Source of the DNA: an uncultured Oscillospiraceae bacterium | GTDB taxonomy: Bacteria; Bacillota; Clostridia; Oscillospirales; Oscillospiraceae | Assembly: GCA_934597345.1 (NCBI GenBank) | Contig: CAKTRJ010000010.1 | Location: 1 to 62,323, forward strand | DNA: 62,323 nucleotides | Reading direction: 5' to 3' | In this document: piece after piece, positions 1 to 8,428 of the stretch | Layout: each line of letters opens with the position of its first letter | Numbering within the stretch: position 1 is the stretch's first letter | Made by a program: the position numbers and the translations under genes | Notes under the pieces: generated by a model | What the model was told of the DNA's origin: nothing | Database searches by the model: none | Seen by the model: the letters and a program-made list of their open reading frames with translations, nothing else

Positions 1-1
1 G

Positions 2-74
2 TACACCTTCAGGGACTCGAACCCTGGACACCCTGATTAAGAGTCAGGTGCTCTACCAACTGAGCTAAAGGTGC
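2..74 (-). tRNA. tRNA-Lys (CTT anticodon)
   Basis: The reverse strand folds as a full cloverleaf. The acceptor GCACCTT pairs with AAGGTGT, the D-arm carries GTTGGTAGA, the anticodon stem is CCTGA/TCAGG with loop CTCTTAA, and the T-arm is CAGGG TTCGAGT CCCTG. The loop puts CTT at positions 34-36, so it reads AAG lysine codons. The discriminator base A is position 2, and one C of a possible encoded CCA lies at position 1. The window edge cuts the rest, so I cannot say whether CCA is encoded. Confidence 0.97.
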
Positions 75-154
75 ATGTCCTTCAGAACAGTGCCATTATA
101 ACCGATTACTCTGCGGTTTGCAAGCCTTTTTTTGAAAAAAACCGCGGTTTTTGC

Positions 155-190
155 GCAGAAAAAAATGCACCCGATGCAGGTGCATTTTCT
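155..190 (-). terminator. Rho-independent terminator of the XRE gene
   Basis: A 10-bp perfect stem lies at 162-171 and 179-188 with a 7-base loop. On the minus strand it is followed by a run of seven T residues. It starts within a few bases of the stop codon of the upstream minus-strand regulator, which it should terminate. Confidence 0.85.
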
Positions 191-1186
191 TTATCGCTTG
201 CTTCGCTGGATCAGGTTCACCACCACCATCACCGCGGCGTACAGCACAGCGGCGATGGCCCAGATGAACCAGCTGTACCGCGCCTGGCCGTTGCCGGAGG
301 GGCCGAAGGTGTACCACATGAAGATGGCCGTCACCAGCAGCCAGTAGATGGTGCTGATCGTACCCTTGATGCTGCGGCGGGACTTGTTCTGGCGGGTATA
401 GTCGCCCTCCTCCAGCAGCCGCTCCATGGAGGCGTGGATGGTGCCGCCGTAGGTGAAGGCCACGCAGCCGATACCGGCGATGATCAGCAGCAGGCACACC
501 GCCGCTACATAGACGACATCGGAGGCCTCCATGCACATGGAGACGAACAGCGGCACCGCCGACAGGATGCACAGCACCGTGCCGATGATGTTCAGCCGGG
601 CATAGGCGGCGGCAAAGCTCTGCTTGCGCTCTTTCACCATGCCGCTGACACCGTACTCCGTCTCGAAGGGTACTTCCTCCAGAAAGTCGAAGTCCCGCAC
701 TTTGGCGGAGCAGGTGAGGAACAGCGCCGCGCCGATGGCCACCAGCACCAGCAGCACGCACAGGCCGATGCCGGACGCGGCGTTTTCGGAGATGCCGAAA
801 CGGGACACCTCGCTCATGGCGGCCAGCATCAGCAGCGCCACAGGGGAGATGATGCACAGAAAGGTGGCCAGCGCGATCCTCGGCGCGGCTTCCCGCCGCA
901 GCGCCAGATAGGCGGAGGCCTCCTCCATGGTGACCCGCCGCAGCGGCGGTTCGTCTACCGGCTCACTTTGGGTATGTTCCTCGATCTCCATTTCGTCCTT
1001 CAGCAGGAAGTCGGTGGTGACGCCGAACAGGCGGCTCATCTGCACCACCTTATCCATATCGGGAATGGACTGGGCGCTCTCCCACTTGGAGACTGACTGA
1101 CGGCTGACGTTCAGCCGGGCGGCCAGCTCCTCCTGCGACCAACCAGCCTTCTTTCGTAATGCCATGATTTTGTCCGCTAAGATCAT
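191..1186 (-). CDS. XRE-family HTH regulator with a C-terminal membrane domain
   Basis: A predicted 331-residue membrane-anchored transcription regulator. Residues 1-65 form a Cro/CI-type HTH containing WSQEELAARLNVSRQSVSKWE, which should bind DNA. A charged linker follows. The C-terminal half has about six hydrophobic segments, the last pairs ending near AVLYAAVMVVVNLIQRSKR. I start it at the ATG with AGGAGG 8 bases upstream; the open frame continues further but without a ribosome binding site. Such HTH-plus-membrane proteins are common in Clostridia and mostly of unknown signal. It is the last gene before the tRNA, is followed by its own terminator and seems monocistronic. Target and ligand are unknown. 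Confidence 0.85.
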   Translation of the reverse strand: MILADKIMALRKKAGWSQEELAARLNVSRQSVSKWESAQSIPDMDKVVQMSRLFGVTTDFLLKDEMEIEEHTQSEPVDEPPLRRVTMEEASAYLALRREAAPRIALATFLCIISPVALLMLAAMSEVSRFGISENAASGIGLCVLLVLVAIGAALFLTCSAKVRDFDFLEEVPFETEYGVSGMVKERKQSFAAAYARLNIIGTVLCILSAVPLFVSMCMEASDVVYVAAVCLLLIIAGIGCVAFTYGGTIHASMERLLEEGDYTRQNKSRRSIKGTISTIYWLLVTAIFMWYTFGPSGNGQARYSWFIWAIAAVLYAAVMVVVNLIQRSKR

Positions 1187-1318
1187 AATGGGCTCCTCCT
1201 GAATTTGATATGCGCCGCAGCGCTTTTGTTGTGGATAGCATACCTGATCTTGCGCTTGCACACCAGAAAGTAGGCTTGGAGATCTGCCAACCAGCGGTTG
1301 CGTTTGGGAATGATCCCG

Positions 1319-2935
1319 CTATTTTCGGGCAATTTCCCAGAAAAAGGCCAGTGCCTCGGCCTGAAATGCCCCCGGCGTGGCGGAGGTGTTCACCAGCACG
1401 TCGGTGCAGTGGGTGCGGTAGAAATCGTCGTCCTTCTGGGCGGCCACCCGCAGCCGGGCGTATTCCGCGGTGATGCCGTCCCGGGCCATGATGCGGCGGA
1501 CGCGATCCTCCGCTGGGGCAATGACCGCCAGCGTCCGGTCACAGAGTTTGGCAAGGCCGGACTCCACCAGATTGATGGCGTCGATGCCCACGATGGGGGC
1601 GGGGGAGAGGGCCATGCGCCGTTCCAGCTCACGGGGCAGCTGGTCATAAATGATGGCGTTGAGTTTATCCAGCTGCGCCGCGTCGCCGAACACCAGCGTC
1701 CCAAGCTTCTGACGATCCAGCTGGCCGTCAGGGGTGAACACGTCGCCAAAGGCGGCGGTGATGGCGCCGCGAAGATCGTTGTCGGTGCGCAGCATCTCAT
1801 GATAGATGGCGTCGCAGTCCAGCACGCAGCCGCCCAGCTGCTCCAGCGCCCGCAGAGCGCTGGTCTTGCCTGCGCCGGTGGGGCCGGTGATGCCCACCAC
1901 CAGCGGGCGGGGCGCTTCGATCACATGGAAGCCCGCCGCCTTTTTCAGCCGGTTGCTGACGGCCAGACCCAGCCCGCTCTCGTCGGGGCATTGGGCGAAG
2001 ATCTCCGGCACGTCGGTGTCATCGAAGGTGCGCAGCGCGTCGAACACATGCCGGGCCTGGGCCAGCTTGTCGGCGGCAGGGCCGAGACGGTGGATGATAT
2101 GTCCTTCAAATAAGGGTGCGTACTCGTCAAAGCAGATGACGCCGCTGTCCGCGGTCAGATGGGCGGCGATGTACGCGGCGGAAGCGCCGGGCGTTCCGAT
2201 AATGACGGTGACGGGAGCCTTGGGGGCATAGTGGCGGTATTTCATGCCGGGGGCCTTGGCCTTTTCACCATCCGCCAGTTTCTGCCGCACCGCCTTATCC
2301 ACGGCCACCTCGCCCAGCACCTCCTCCAGCGCTTCCAGCGGCAGTCCACCGGGACGGAGGAGTCGGGGCGGCATCACCGTCAGGTCGATGATGGTGCTTT
2401 CCACGCCAACGGCGCAGGGACCACCGTCCACGATGCCGTCGATCTTGCCGTCCATATCCTCCAGCATATGCCGGGCGGTGGTAGGGCTGGGCCGTCCGGA
2501 GGTGTTGCCGCTGGGCGCGGCCACGGGGATGCCGGACTCGCGAATGATGGCCAGCGTTATGGGATGGTCGGGGCAGCGGACGCCCACCGTGTCCAGACCG
2601 CCGGTGGTGCGCAGCGGCACGTTGTCCCGCCGGGGCAGGATCATGGTGAGCGGCCCCGGCCAGAACCGTTCCGCCAGCGTATAGGCCGCCGGAGGGATAT
2701 CGCGGCAGTACCGCTCCAGCCAGTCCGCGCCGGGGACATGGAGGATCAGAGGGTTGTCTTGGGGACGGCCCTTTGCCTCGAAAATATGCAGCACGGCTTC
2801 TTCGTCCAATGCGTTGGCGCCGAGACCGTACACCGTCTCGGTGGGGATGCCCAGCAGACCGCCCCGCCGCAATATGGCGGCGGCTTCGGCGATGGCGTTT
2901 TTGTCCTTTTCAGGGTGGAATACGATGGTATTCAC
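1319..2935 (-). CDS. Fused threonylcarbamoyl-AMP synthase (Sua5/TsaC) and dephospho-CoA kinase (CoaE)
   Basis: One uninterrupted 538-residue frame joins two enzymes. Residues 1-240 are a YrdC/Sua5 domain (KxR-type GRPQDNPL near 57-64, SGNTSG at 142-147, the linker motif PGMKYRHYAP at 229-238), followed by a Sua5 C-terminal domain to about 335. It should make threonylcarbamoyl-AMP for tRNA t6A37. Residues 345-538 resemble dephospho-CoA kinase, the last step of CoA synthesis: P-loop GITGPTGAGKT at 348-358 and DCD at 373-375, with the family's usual length near 195 residues. The P-loop differs from the common GLTGGIGSGKS form. The start is a GTG preceded by AAAGGAAG. It is the last gene of the ddl-to-prfA operon, close to prfA, where a Sua5 gene is often found. 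The call for each half is firm; whether both are active is inference. Confidence 0.88.
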   Translation of the reverse strand: MNTIVFHPEKDKNAIAEAAAILRRGGLLGIPTETVYGLGANALDEEAVLHIFEAKGRPQDNPLILHVPGADWLERYCRDIPPAAYTLAERFWPGPLTMILPRRDNVPLRTTGGLDTVGVRCPDHPITLAIIRESGIPVAAPSGNTSGRPSPTTARHMLEDMDGKIDGIVDGGPCAVGVESTIIDLTVMPPRLLRPGGLPLEALEEVLGEVAVDKAVRQKLADGEKAKAPGMKYRHYAPKAPVTVIIGTPGASAAYIAAHLTADSGVICFDEYAPLFEGHIIHRLGPAADKLAQARHVFDALRTFDDTDVPEIFAQCPDESGLGLAVSNRLKKAAGFHVIEAPRPLVVGITGPTGAGKTSALRALEQLGGCVLDCDAIYHEMLRTDNDLRGAITAAFGDVFTPDGQLDRQKLGTLVFGDAAQLDKLNAIIYDQLPRELERRMALSPAPIVGIDAINLVESGLAKLCDRTLAVIAPAEDRVRRIMARDGITAEYARLRVAAQKDDDFYRTHCTDVLVNTSATPGAFQAEALAFFWEIARK

Positions 2936-2960
2936 AGTGGATACTTCCTTTTATGAGCTA

Positions 2961-3599
2961 TTAGAGTCCTAATTCTTCGCCCACCAGCACCACCTTGATG
3001 CGGCCGGGGATCTTGGAGAACCGGGTGGTGACGATCTGGGCGCAGCAGCAGTCGGGGCTGGTGCAGTTGCCGCACTGGCCGGTGACTGCGCAGGGGGTCT
3101 TGACATCGAAGCGCTGGACATTGGCGGGGGCGGCAATGTGGCGGGCGCGGGACATGGCACTGTCCAAATCACCGGCCACCTTATTCATACCGGCCACCAC
3201 GATGACCTGTCTGGGGCCGAAGCACAGAGCGGCCACGCGGTTGCCCATGCCGTCGATGTTCACCAGCTGGCCATCCTCGGAGATGGCGTTGCTGCTCATG
3301 AGGAAGGTGTCGCAGGTCAGGGCCTGACGCAGCATATCCATGCGCTCGTCAGGGGTCCTGGCGGTGTCGCGGTCGATGAGGGACTGACCCCGCTGGCGCA
3401 GGCGATCCTTGATGCCCAGCTGATCCACGGTGGCCACGCCGCCCCAGCTGACCACATCGCCGGCGGGGATCAGCTCCAGCACCTTTTCCACGGCTTCTTC
3501 GGCGGTGGGACAGTAGTAGGCGTCAAACTGCCGCTTCTTCATGGCCTTGACAACATTGGGGCCGGACTTGTCATAGTGCATTTTCATAGGTGCTAACAT
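2961..3599 (-). CDS. LUD-domain protein (lactate utilization C/YkgG-like, DUF162)
   Basis: A 212-residue protein of the LUD family. It has the YYCPTAEEAVEKVLELIP start, the glycine-rich SWGGVATVDQLGI segment, the SSNAISEDGQLVNIDGMGNRV core and VIVVAGMNKVAGDLDSA. The C-terminal part has a cysteine cluster (CAVTGQCGNCTSPDCCC), which could bind metal or an Fe-S cluster. LUD proteins in lactate oxidation usually sit with LldE/LldF partners, and none is next to it here, so its substrate is unknown. The ATG has AAAGGAG 9 bases upstream. It lies 17 bases downstream of prfA and upstream of the Sua5-CoaE fusion in the same operon. Confidence 0.8.
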   Translation of the reverse strand: MLAPMKMHYDKSGPNVVKAMKKRQFDAYYCPTAEEAVEKVLELIPAGDVVSWGGVATVDQLGIKDRLRQRGQSLIDRDTARTPDERMDMLRQALTCDTFLMSSNAISEDGQLVNIDGMGNRVAALCFGPRQVIVVAGMNKVAGDLDSAMSRARHIAAPANVQRFDVKTPCAVTGQCGNCTSPDCCCAQIVTTRFSKIPGRIKVVLVGEELGL

Positions 3600-3616
3600 G
3601 GTGATTTGCTCCTTTC

Positions 3617-4684
3617 TTATTCTGCGCCCTCCTGCAGGCGCTGTGTCTGTTGATTCAGGGTCAGTGCGTCGATCAGGGGATCGAGATCGCCGTTCATGAT
3701 GGCGGCGATGTTGAAATTCTTGTTGTCGCCTGTGAGCCGGTGGTCGGTGACACGGTTCTGGGGGAAGTTATAGGTGCGGATCTTGCCGCTGCGGTCGCCG
3801 GTACCCACCTGAGACTTCCGCTCCCTGGCGATAGCGGCGTTCTGCCGCTCCTGCTCCGCCTCGTACAGGCGGGAGCGCAGGATCTTCATGGCCCGCTCCT
3901 TATTCTTATACTGGCTGCGCTCGTCCTGACACTCCACCACCGTGCCGGTGGGCAGGTGGGTGATGCGGATGGCAGACTCGGTCTTGTTGACGTGCTGGCC
4001 GCCTGCGCCGCTGGAGCGGTAGGTGTCGATCTGTAAGTCCTTGGGGTCGATGGAGAACTCCACCTCCTCCGCCTCCGGCATGACGGCCACGGTGGCGGCG
4101 GAGGTCTGGATGCGGCCGGAGGACTCCGTCTCCGGCACACGCTGCACCCGGTGGGTGCCTGCCTCGAACTTCAAGCGGGAGTAAGCGCCCGTGCCCTCCA
4201 CGGTGGCCACGGCTTCCTTGACGCCGCCCAGCTCCGTCTCGTTGAGGGACACCACGTCCAGCGTGAAGCCCCGCCGCTCGGCATACATGGAGTACATCCG
4301 CAGCAGATCGGAGGCAAACAGCGCGCCTTCCTCGCCGCCGATACCGGCCCGGATCTCCAGCACCACGTTCTTGTCGTCGTTGGGGTCACGGGGCAGCAGC
4401 AGACGCTTCAGCGCCTCCGTCAGCCGTTCACGCTCCGTCTTGGCGGCGGACAGCTCCTCCTGTCCCAGCTCCTTCAGCTCGGGATCGGACAGCATCTCCG
4501 TGGCGGCGGCGATATCCGCCTCCGCGCGGGCGTAAGCCCGGTAGGCCTCTGCCACCGGCGTCAGCTCCTTCTGCTCACGGCTCAGCTTCGTCATGGCGAC
4601 CCGGTCGCTGTATACCGCCGGGTCGGACAGCTGCCGCTCCACCTCGTCCAGACGGCGGACGATCTTTTCCAGCTTATCCAACAT
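3617..4684 (-). CDS. prfA: Peptide chain release factor 1
   Basis: A full-length 355-residue class I release factor. It should recognise UAA and UAG at the ribosomal A site and trigger peptide release. The PxT stop-codon reading motif is PET at 184-186, and the peptidyl-hydrolase GGQ is at 228-230 inside SSGAGGQHVNKTESAIRI. The RF1-type motif at this position, rather than SPF, separates it from RF2. The start ATG overlaps the end of the flavodoxin gene by 11 bases and has GGAGA 6 bases upstream, so the two are translationally coupled. Confidence 0.97.
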   Translation of the reverse strand: MLDKLEKIVRRLDEVERQLSDPAVYSDRVAMTKLSREQKELTPVAEAYRAYARAEADIAAATEMLSDPELKELGQEELSAAKTERERLTEALKRLLLPRDPNDDKNVVLEIRAGIGGEEGALFASDLLRMYSMYAERRGFTLDVVSLNETELGGVKEAVATVEGTGAYSRLKFEAGTHRVQRVPETESSGRIQTSAATVAVMPEAEEVEFSIDPKDLQIDTYRSSGAGGQHVNKTESAIRITHLPTGTVVECQDERSQYKNKERAMKILRSRLYEAEQERQNAAIARERKSQVGTGDRSGKIRTYNFPQNRVTDHRLTGDNKNFNIAAIMNGDLDPLIDALTLNQQTQRLQEGAE

Positions 4685-5171
4685 GGCCGGTCTCCAGATA
4701 CTTCTGCACGTCGGAGATGAACTTGTCCCTCCAGAAGGTGTAGCCTACGCTGCCGGGCTGGAGGGAGACCTCCAGAATGTGCTTTTCGGCGGTGTAGAGA
4801 TCCATCTGGTCGTAGACGCTGACACAGCGGCGGTTGCCGCTGCGGGTCAGCACATAGGCCACCCGGGACATCTCCAGCCCGCGGCGCTTCAGAAGGCCGC
4901 GGATGGGGCTGGAGCAGCGGCCGCCCCACACGGGGGTGCCTACGATCACCAGCTTATAGTCCTCGATGTTCCGCTCGGTGGTGAAGGGCTTCAGCGGGGC
5001 GGTGGTGCGGCGCATGGCGTCCTTACCGGCCCGCAGGCGGCCGCGCCAGCCGTTGCGGTCAGCGCCGTCGTCGATGGCCACGATCTCCGCGCCTACCGCG
5101 TCGGCGATCTCCTTCATGGCGCGGCGGGTGTTGCCGCTGAATGAGTAATAGATACACAATACGTCGCTCAT
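4674..5171 (-). CDS. Flavodoxin-like protein
   Basis: A 165-residue protein that begins MSDVLCIYYSFSGNTRRAMK, the phosphate-binding loop of flavodoxins, and contains VIVGTPVWGGRCSSPIRGLL, the second FMN loop region. It should bind FMN and act in electron transfer or as a small reductase. The start ATG has TTGGAGGAA just upstream; the open frame extends upstream, overlapping the ABC-F gene, but this would be a shadow extension. It sits between an ABC-F ATPase and prfA in the operon, with no partner oxidoreductase to suggest a pathway. Confidence 0.85.
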   Translation of the reverse strand: MSDVLCIYYSFSGNTRRAMKEIADAVGAEIVAIDDGADRNGWRGRLRAGKDAMRRTTAPLKPFTTERNIEDYKLVIVGTPVWGGRCSSPIRGLLKRRGLEMSRVAYVLTRSGNRRCVSVYDQMDLYTAEKHILEVSLQPGSVGYTFWRDKFISDVQKYLETGHVG

Positions 5172-5173
5172 AG

Positions 5174-7066
5174 TCAAGATTCCTCCAATGCCAGGGACAG
5201 CTCCTCCCAGCGGGCCATTTCCTGTTCCAGCCGGGCTTCGGTCTCCTGTTTCTGCGTGAATAGCTCGTTCAGTTTGCCTGCGTCGCAGGCGTTGGCGGCC
5301 ATGGCCTCGTCCAGCGCCGCCAGCTCCTTTTCCAATTTGGCGATGCCGGTCTCGCAAATGGTCAGCTGCCGCCGGGCCGCCTGCTGGCTGCGATTGCCGC
5401 GGCTCTGGCGGGTGTCGCCCTTCTTTACCGGGGCCGCAGGCTCCGGCTTCGGCTCCGCCGCCTTCATGGCGCGGTACTGGGCAAAGCCCATGGGATAGTC
5501 GGTGATGGTGCCGTCCGCCAGCTCCCAGATGCGGGTGGCAAAACGGTTGATGAAGTAGCGGTCATGGCTGACGAACAGCAGTGTGCCGTCAAAGGCCTCC
5601 ACCGCCTCCTCTACCCACTCCCGGCTGGCGATGTCCAGATGGTTGGTGGGCTCGTCCAGAATGAGAAAGTTGATCTCCTCGTCCATCAGCATGCACAGCC
5701 GCAGGCGGCTCAGCTCGCCGCCGGACAGGACGCTGACGGATTTGAACACGTCCTCCCCCTGAAACTGATAGGCTGCCAGACGGTTCCGGGCGCTCTGGGG
5801 CGTGATGTTCTTCTTGGCGTACAGCATGGTGTCCACCAGATTCCGCTCCGGGTGGTCGAAGTGGATGACCTGCTCCAGATAGGCCCACTTCACCGACGGC
5901 CCCAGACGGATGGAGCCGCCGTCACAGCTCTCACGCCCTGTCAGCATATTGAGGAGCGTGGTCTTGCCGGTGCCGTTCTCGCCGATGAGGGCGATGCGCT
6001 CGCCGCCCTCCACCCGCAGGTATACGTCGGAGAACAGCGTCCGCTGATCGAAGGCCTTTGTCACACCGCGGAATTGCAGCACCTCGTCGCCCTTGAACTC
6101 ACGGCTGGCGAACCGGGCGTCCATCTTCTTGGCCTTGGTGGGCTTGGCGGTGGTGCGCATGCGCTCGATGCGCTTTTCCATGCTGAAGGCCCGCTTGTGG
6201 AGGGCGTCGTTGCCCATGAAGGCCCACAGGTGCATCTGCTCGGCGGCCTTTTCCAGCTGCTGGATCTTGGCCTGCTCCTTCAGATACTGCTTCATCCGCT
6301 CCTGATAGCGGCGCTCCTTTTCCACGGCGTAGAAGCTGTAATTGCCGCTGTAGAACTCCGCCTTGCCGTCCAGCACCTCAATGACGCGGGACACGGTGCG
6401 GTCCAGGAAATAGCGGTCATGGCTGATGGCCACCACCGTGCCGTGGAACCTGCGGAGATATTCCTCCAGCCATTCCGTGGCCTGTAAGTCCAGATGGTTG
6501 GTGGGCTCGTCCAGCAGCAGGATGTCCGTGTCCTCCAGGATCAGCCGCCCCAGATTCACGCGGGTCTTTTCGCCGCCGGACAGCTGGTCAAAAAGCTTTT
6601 GCCGCATGTCGCCGTCGATGGACAGGCCGTTGGCCACCTTGTTCTTGGCGGTGGCGGTATCGTAGCCGCCCAGGGCCTCGAAGCTGGCGGTCAGGTGATC
6701 GTACCGCCGCAACATGGTGCTGTCGCTCTCGCCCTTTGCCATCCGGTCGGTCAGCTCATCCATCTCCGCCTTCAGGGCCTGCATCCGCTCGAAGGCGGAG
6801 TCCAGCACGTCCTCCACCGTGTATCCGGCGGGATAGACGGGGATCTGGGAGATGAGCCCCACCCGCCGCCCTGCGGCAATAACGATCTGGCCACTGTCCG
6901 GCTCCAGCTCGCCGGTCAGCAGGCGGAACAGCGTGGTCTTGCCCGCACCGTTCTTGCCCAGCAGGCCCACCCGCTCGCCAGTGTCCACCTGAAAGGTGAT
7001 GCCGTCCAGTATTTTCTTTTCCAGGTCGAAGGACTTGACAACGTCCTTCACAGAAATGTCTACCAT
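5174..7066 (-). CDS. ABC-F family ATPase
   Basis: A soluble 630-residue protein with two ATP-binding cassettes and no membrane segments. The first has GKNGAGKT at 37-44 and LSGGEKTR, the second GENGTGKT and LSGGELSR. The inter-domain linker is rich in K/E/R (EQAKIQQLEKAAEQM...), as in ribosome-binding ABC-F proteins. The C-terminal about 90 residues are a charged coiled coil (QQAARRQLTICETGIAKLEKELAAL). It could be a YdiF/Uup-type translation factor or an antibiotic-resistance ribosome-protection protein; the sequence alone does not decide. The ribosome binding site is weak, and it probably relies on coupling with murF 7 bases upstream. Confidence 0.92.
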   Translation of the reverse strand: MVDISVKDVVKSFDLEKKILDGITFQVDTGERVGLLGKNGAGKTTLFRLLTGELEPDSGQIVIAAGRRVGLISQIPVYPAGYTVEDVLDSAFERMQALKAEMDELTDRMAKGESDSTMLRRYDHLTASFEALGGYDTATAKNKVANGLSIDGDMRQKLFDQLSGGEKTRVNLGRLILEDTDILLLDEPTNHLDLQATEWLEEYLRRFHGTVVAISHDRYFLDRTVSRVIEVLDGKAEFYSGNYSFYAVEKERRYQERMKQYLKEQAKIQQLEKAAEQMHLWAFMGNDALHKRAFSMEKRIERMRTTAKPTKAKKMDARFASREFKGDEVLQFRGVTKAFDQRTLFSDVYLRVEGGERIALIGENGTGKTTLLNMLTGRESCDGGSIRLGPSVKWAYLEQVIHFDHPERNLVDTMLYAKKNITPQSARNRLAAYQFQGEDVFKSVSVLSGGELSRLRLCMLMDEEINFLILDEPTNHLDIASREWVEEAVEAFDGTLLFVSHDRYFINRFATRIWELADGTITDYPMGFAQYRAMKAAEPKPEPAAPVKKGDTRQSRGNRSQQAARRQLTICETGIAKLEKELAALDEAMAANACDAGKLNELFTQKQETEARLEQEMARWEELSLALEES

Positions 7067-7072
7067 AAAAAT

Positions 7073-8428
7073 TTACTCTGTCGATTCCAGATCCTTTACA
7101 ATATCGGTGAAATGCATGGCGTGGGATGCCTTCACCAGCACCGCCGTTCCGGTGGTGAACGCCGCCCGGATAGCGGGCAGGGCCTCCGCTACCGTGGGGA
7201 ACCACAGGGCATCGGGGTTGGCGTCCTGAATTGCCTTGGCCTTGGGGCCGACGGCCACCACCGTATCCAGTCCCAGCGTGCGGGTCAGCTCGCCTATATC
7301 CCGGTGGGCCTGCTCCGTCAGGTCGCCCAGCTCGCCCATGTCGCCCAGCACTGCCATGCGGCGGGGATGCTCCGTCTGGGCCAGGATGCGCAATGCCTCC
7401 GCCATGGCCTGGGGGTTGGCGTTATAACAGTCGTCGATGATGATGCGATCACCGCTGCATCGTACCAGATGCATGCGGCTGCCCACGGGACGGTAGGCGG
7501 CGATGCCGGACAGCAGCTCCACTTTGGTCAGGCCCAGATGCTCGCCGATGGCGATGGCCATGGCGGCGGGATAGATCATATACGCGCCGGGGGAGGGGAT
7601 GGATACCTCGTACACATCCCGCTTTGTGGTGACGGTGCAGGTGACGCCCTCGATGCCGTGCTCAGCCACGTTGGTGACCCGGACGCCGCAGCGCTCATGT
7701 CGGCCGCACAGCACCGTCTCAAAGGGCAGCGCCAGACCGGACAGCAGTTCATCGTCGCCGTTCAGCACGGCGAGACCAACCGGCTGCAAATTCTCGAAGA
7801 TCTCGCACTTGGCCTGTAGGATGCCCTGCCGCGTGCCGCCCAGGTTTTCAATATGGGCATCGCCCACGTTGGTGATAACGGCCACGGTGGGCCGCACCAT
7901 CTCGCCCAAATAGCGAATTTCGCCGAAGTGGTTCATGCCGGTCTCAATGACGGCGGCCTGATGCGCCGGGCTGAGGTTCAGCAGCGTCAGCGGCGTGCCG
8001 ATGGCGTTGTTGAAGTTGGCCTGGGTTTTCAGCGTGGAAAAATGTTGGTTCAGGACAGCGGCGATCATCTCCTTGGTGGTGGTCTTTCCGGCGCTGCCGG
8101 TGACCTGCACCATGGGGATGTCGAATTTCGCCCGATACCACGAGGCCAGGGCTTTCAGAGCCTCCAGCGTGTCGGATACCTGAATGTAGAATTTATCTTG
8201 CAGCAGGGAAGCGGGCTTTCTGGCCGTCAGACAGCCTGCCGCGCCGCTCTCCAGCGCCGCGTCCAGATAGTCGTGGCCGTCGAACCGTTCGCCCGCCAGC
8301 GGGACGAACAGCGCCCCGGCGGGGATGCTGCGGCTGTCGGTGGAGACCTCCGTCACCACCGCGCCGCTTTCCTGCAGCAGCGTGCCGCCTACGGCGGCGC
8401 ACAGCTCCTTTACAGTACAGCCGGTCAT
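7073..8428 (-). CDS. murF: UDP-MurNAc-tripeptide D-Ala-D-Ala ligase MurF
   Basis: A 451-residue Mur ligase that should add D-Ala-D-Ala to the UDP-MurNAc tripeptide in cytoplasmic peptidoglycan precursor synthesis. It contains the ATP loop VTGSAGKTTTKEM, the substrate segment FNNAIGTPLTLL and the conserved DDCYNANPQAM block. The start is the ATG that shares ATGA with the ddl stop codon, so ddl and murF are translationally coupled. Making and using D-Ala-D-Ala in one operon is a common arrangement. The C terminus ends in the typical KASHAMHF segment. Confidence 0.96.
   Translation of the reverse strand: MTGCTVKELCAAVGGTLLQESGAVVTEVSTDSRSIPAGALFVPLAGERFDGHDYLDAALESGAAGCLTARKPASLLQDKFYIQVSDTLEALKALASWYRAKFDIPMVQVTGSAGKTTTKEMIAAVLNQHFSTLKTQANFNNAIGTPLTLLNLSPAHQAAVIETGMNHFGEIRYLGEMVRPTVAVITNVGDAHIENLGGTRQGILQAKCEIFENLQPVGLAVLNGDDELLSGLALPFETVLCGRHERCGVRVTNVAEHGIEGVTCTVTTKRDVYEVSIPSPGAYMIYPAAMAIAIGEHLGLTKVELLSGIAAYRPVGSRMHLVRCSGDRIIIDDCYNANPQAMAEALRILAQTEHPRRMAVLGDMGELGDLTEQAHRDIGELTRTLGLDTVVAVGPKAKAIQDANPDALWFPTVAEALPAIRAAFTTGTAVLVKASHAMHFTDIVKDLESTE

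Noticed and set aside
5174..7066. ABC-F gene as a definite antibiotic-resistance gene
   Set aside because: The sequence shows a duplicated ATPase with a linker and a C-terminal coiled coil only. Location in a housekeeping operon argues for a normal translation role and no resistance-specific motif can be named.
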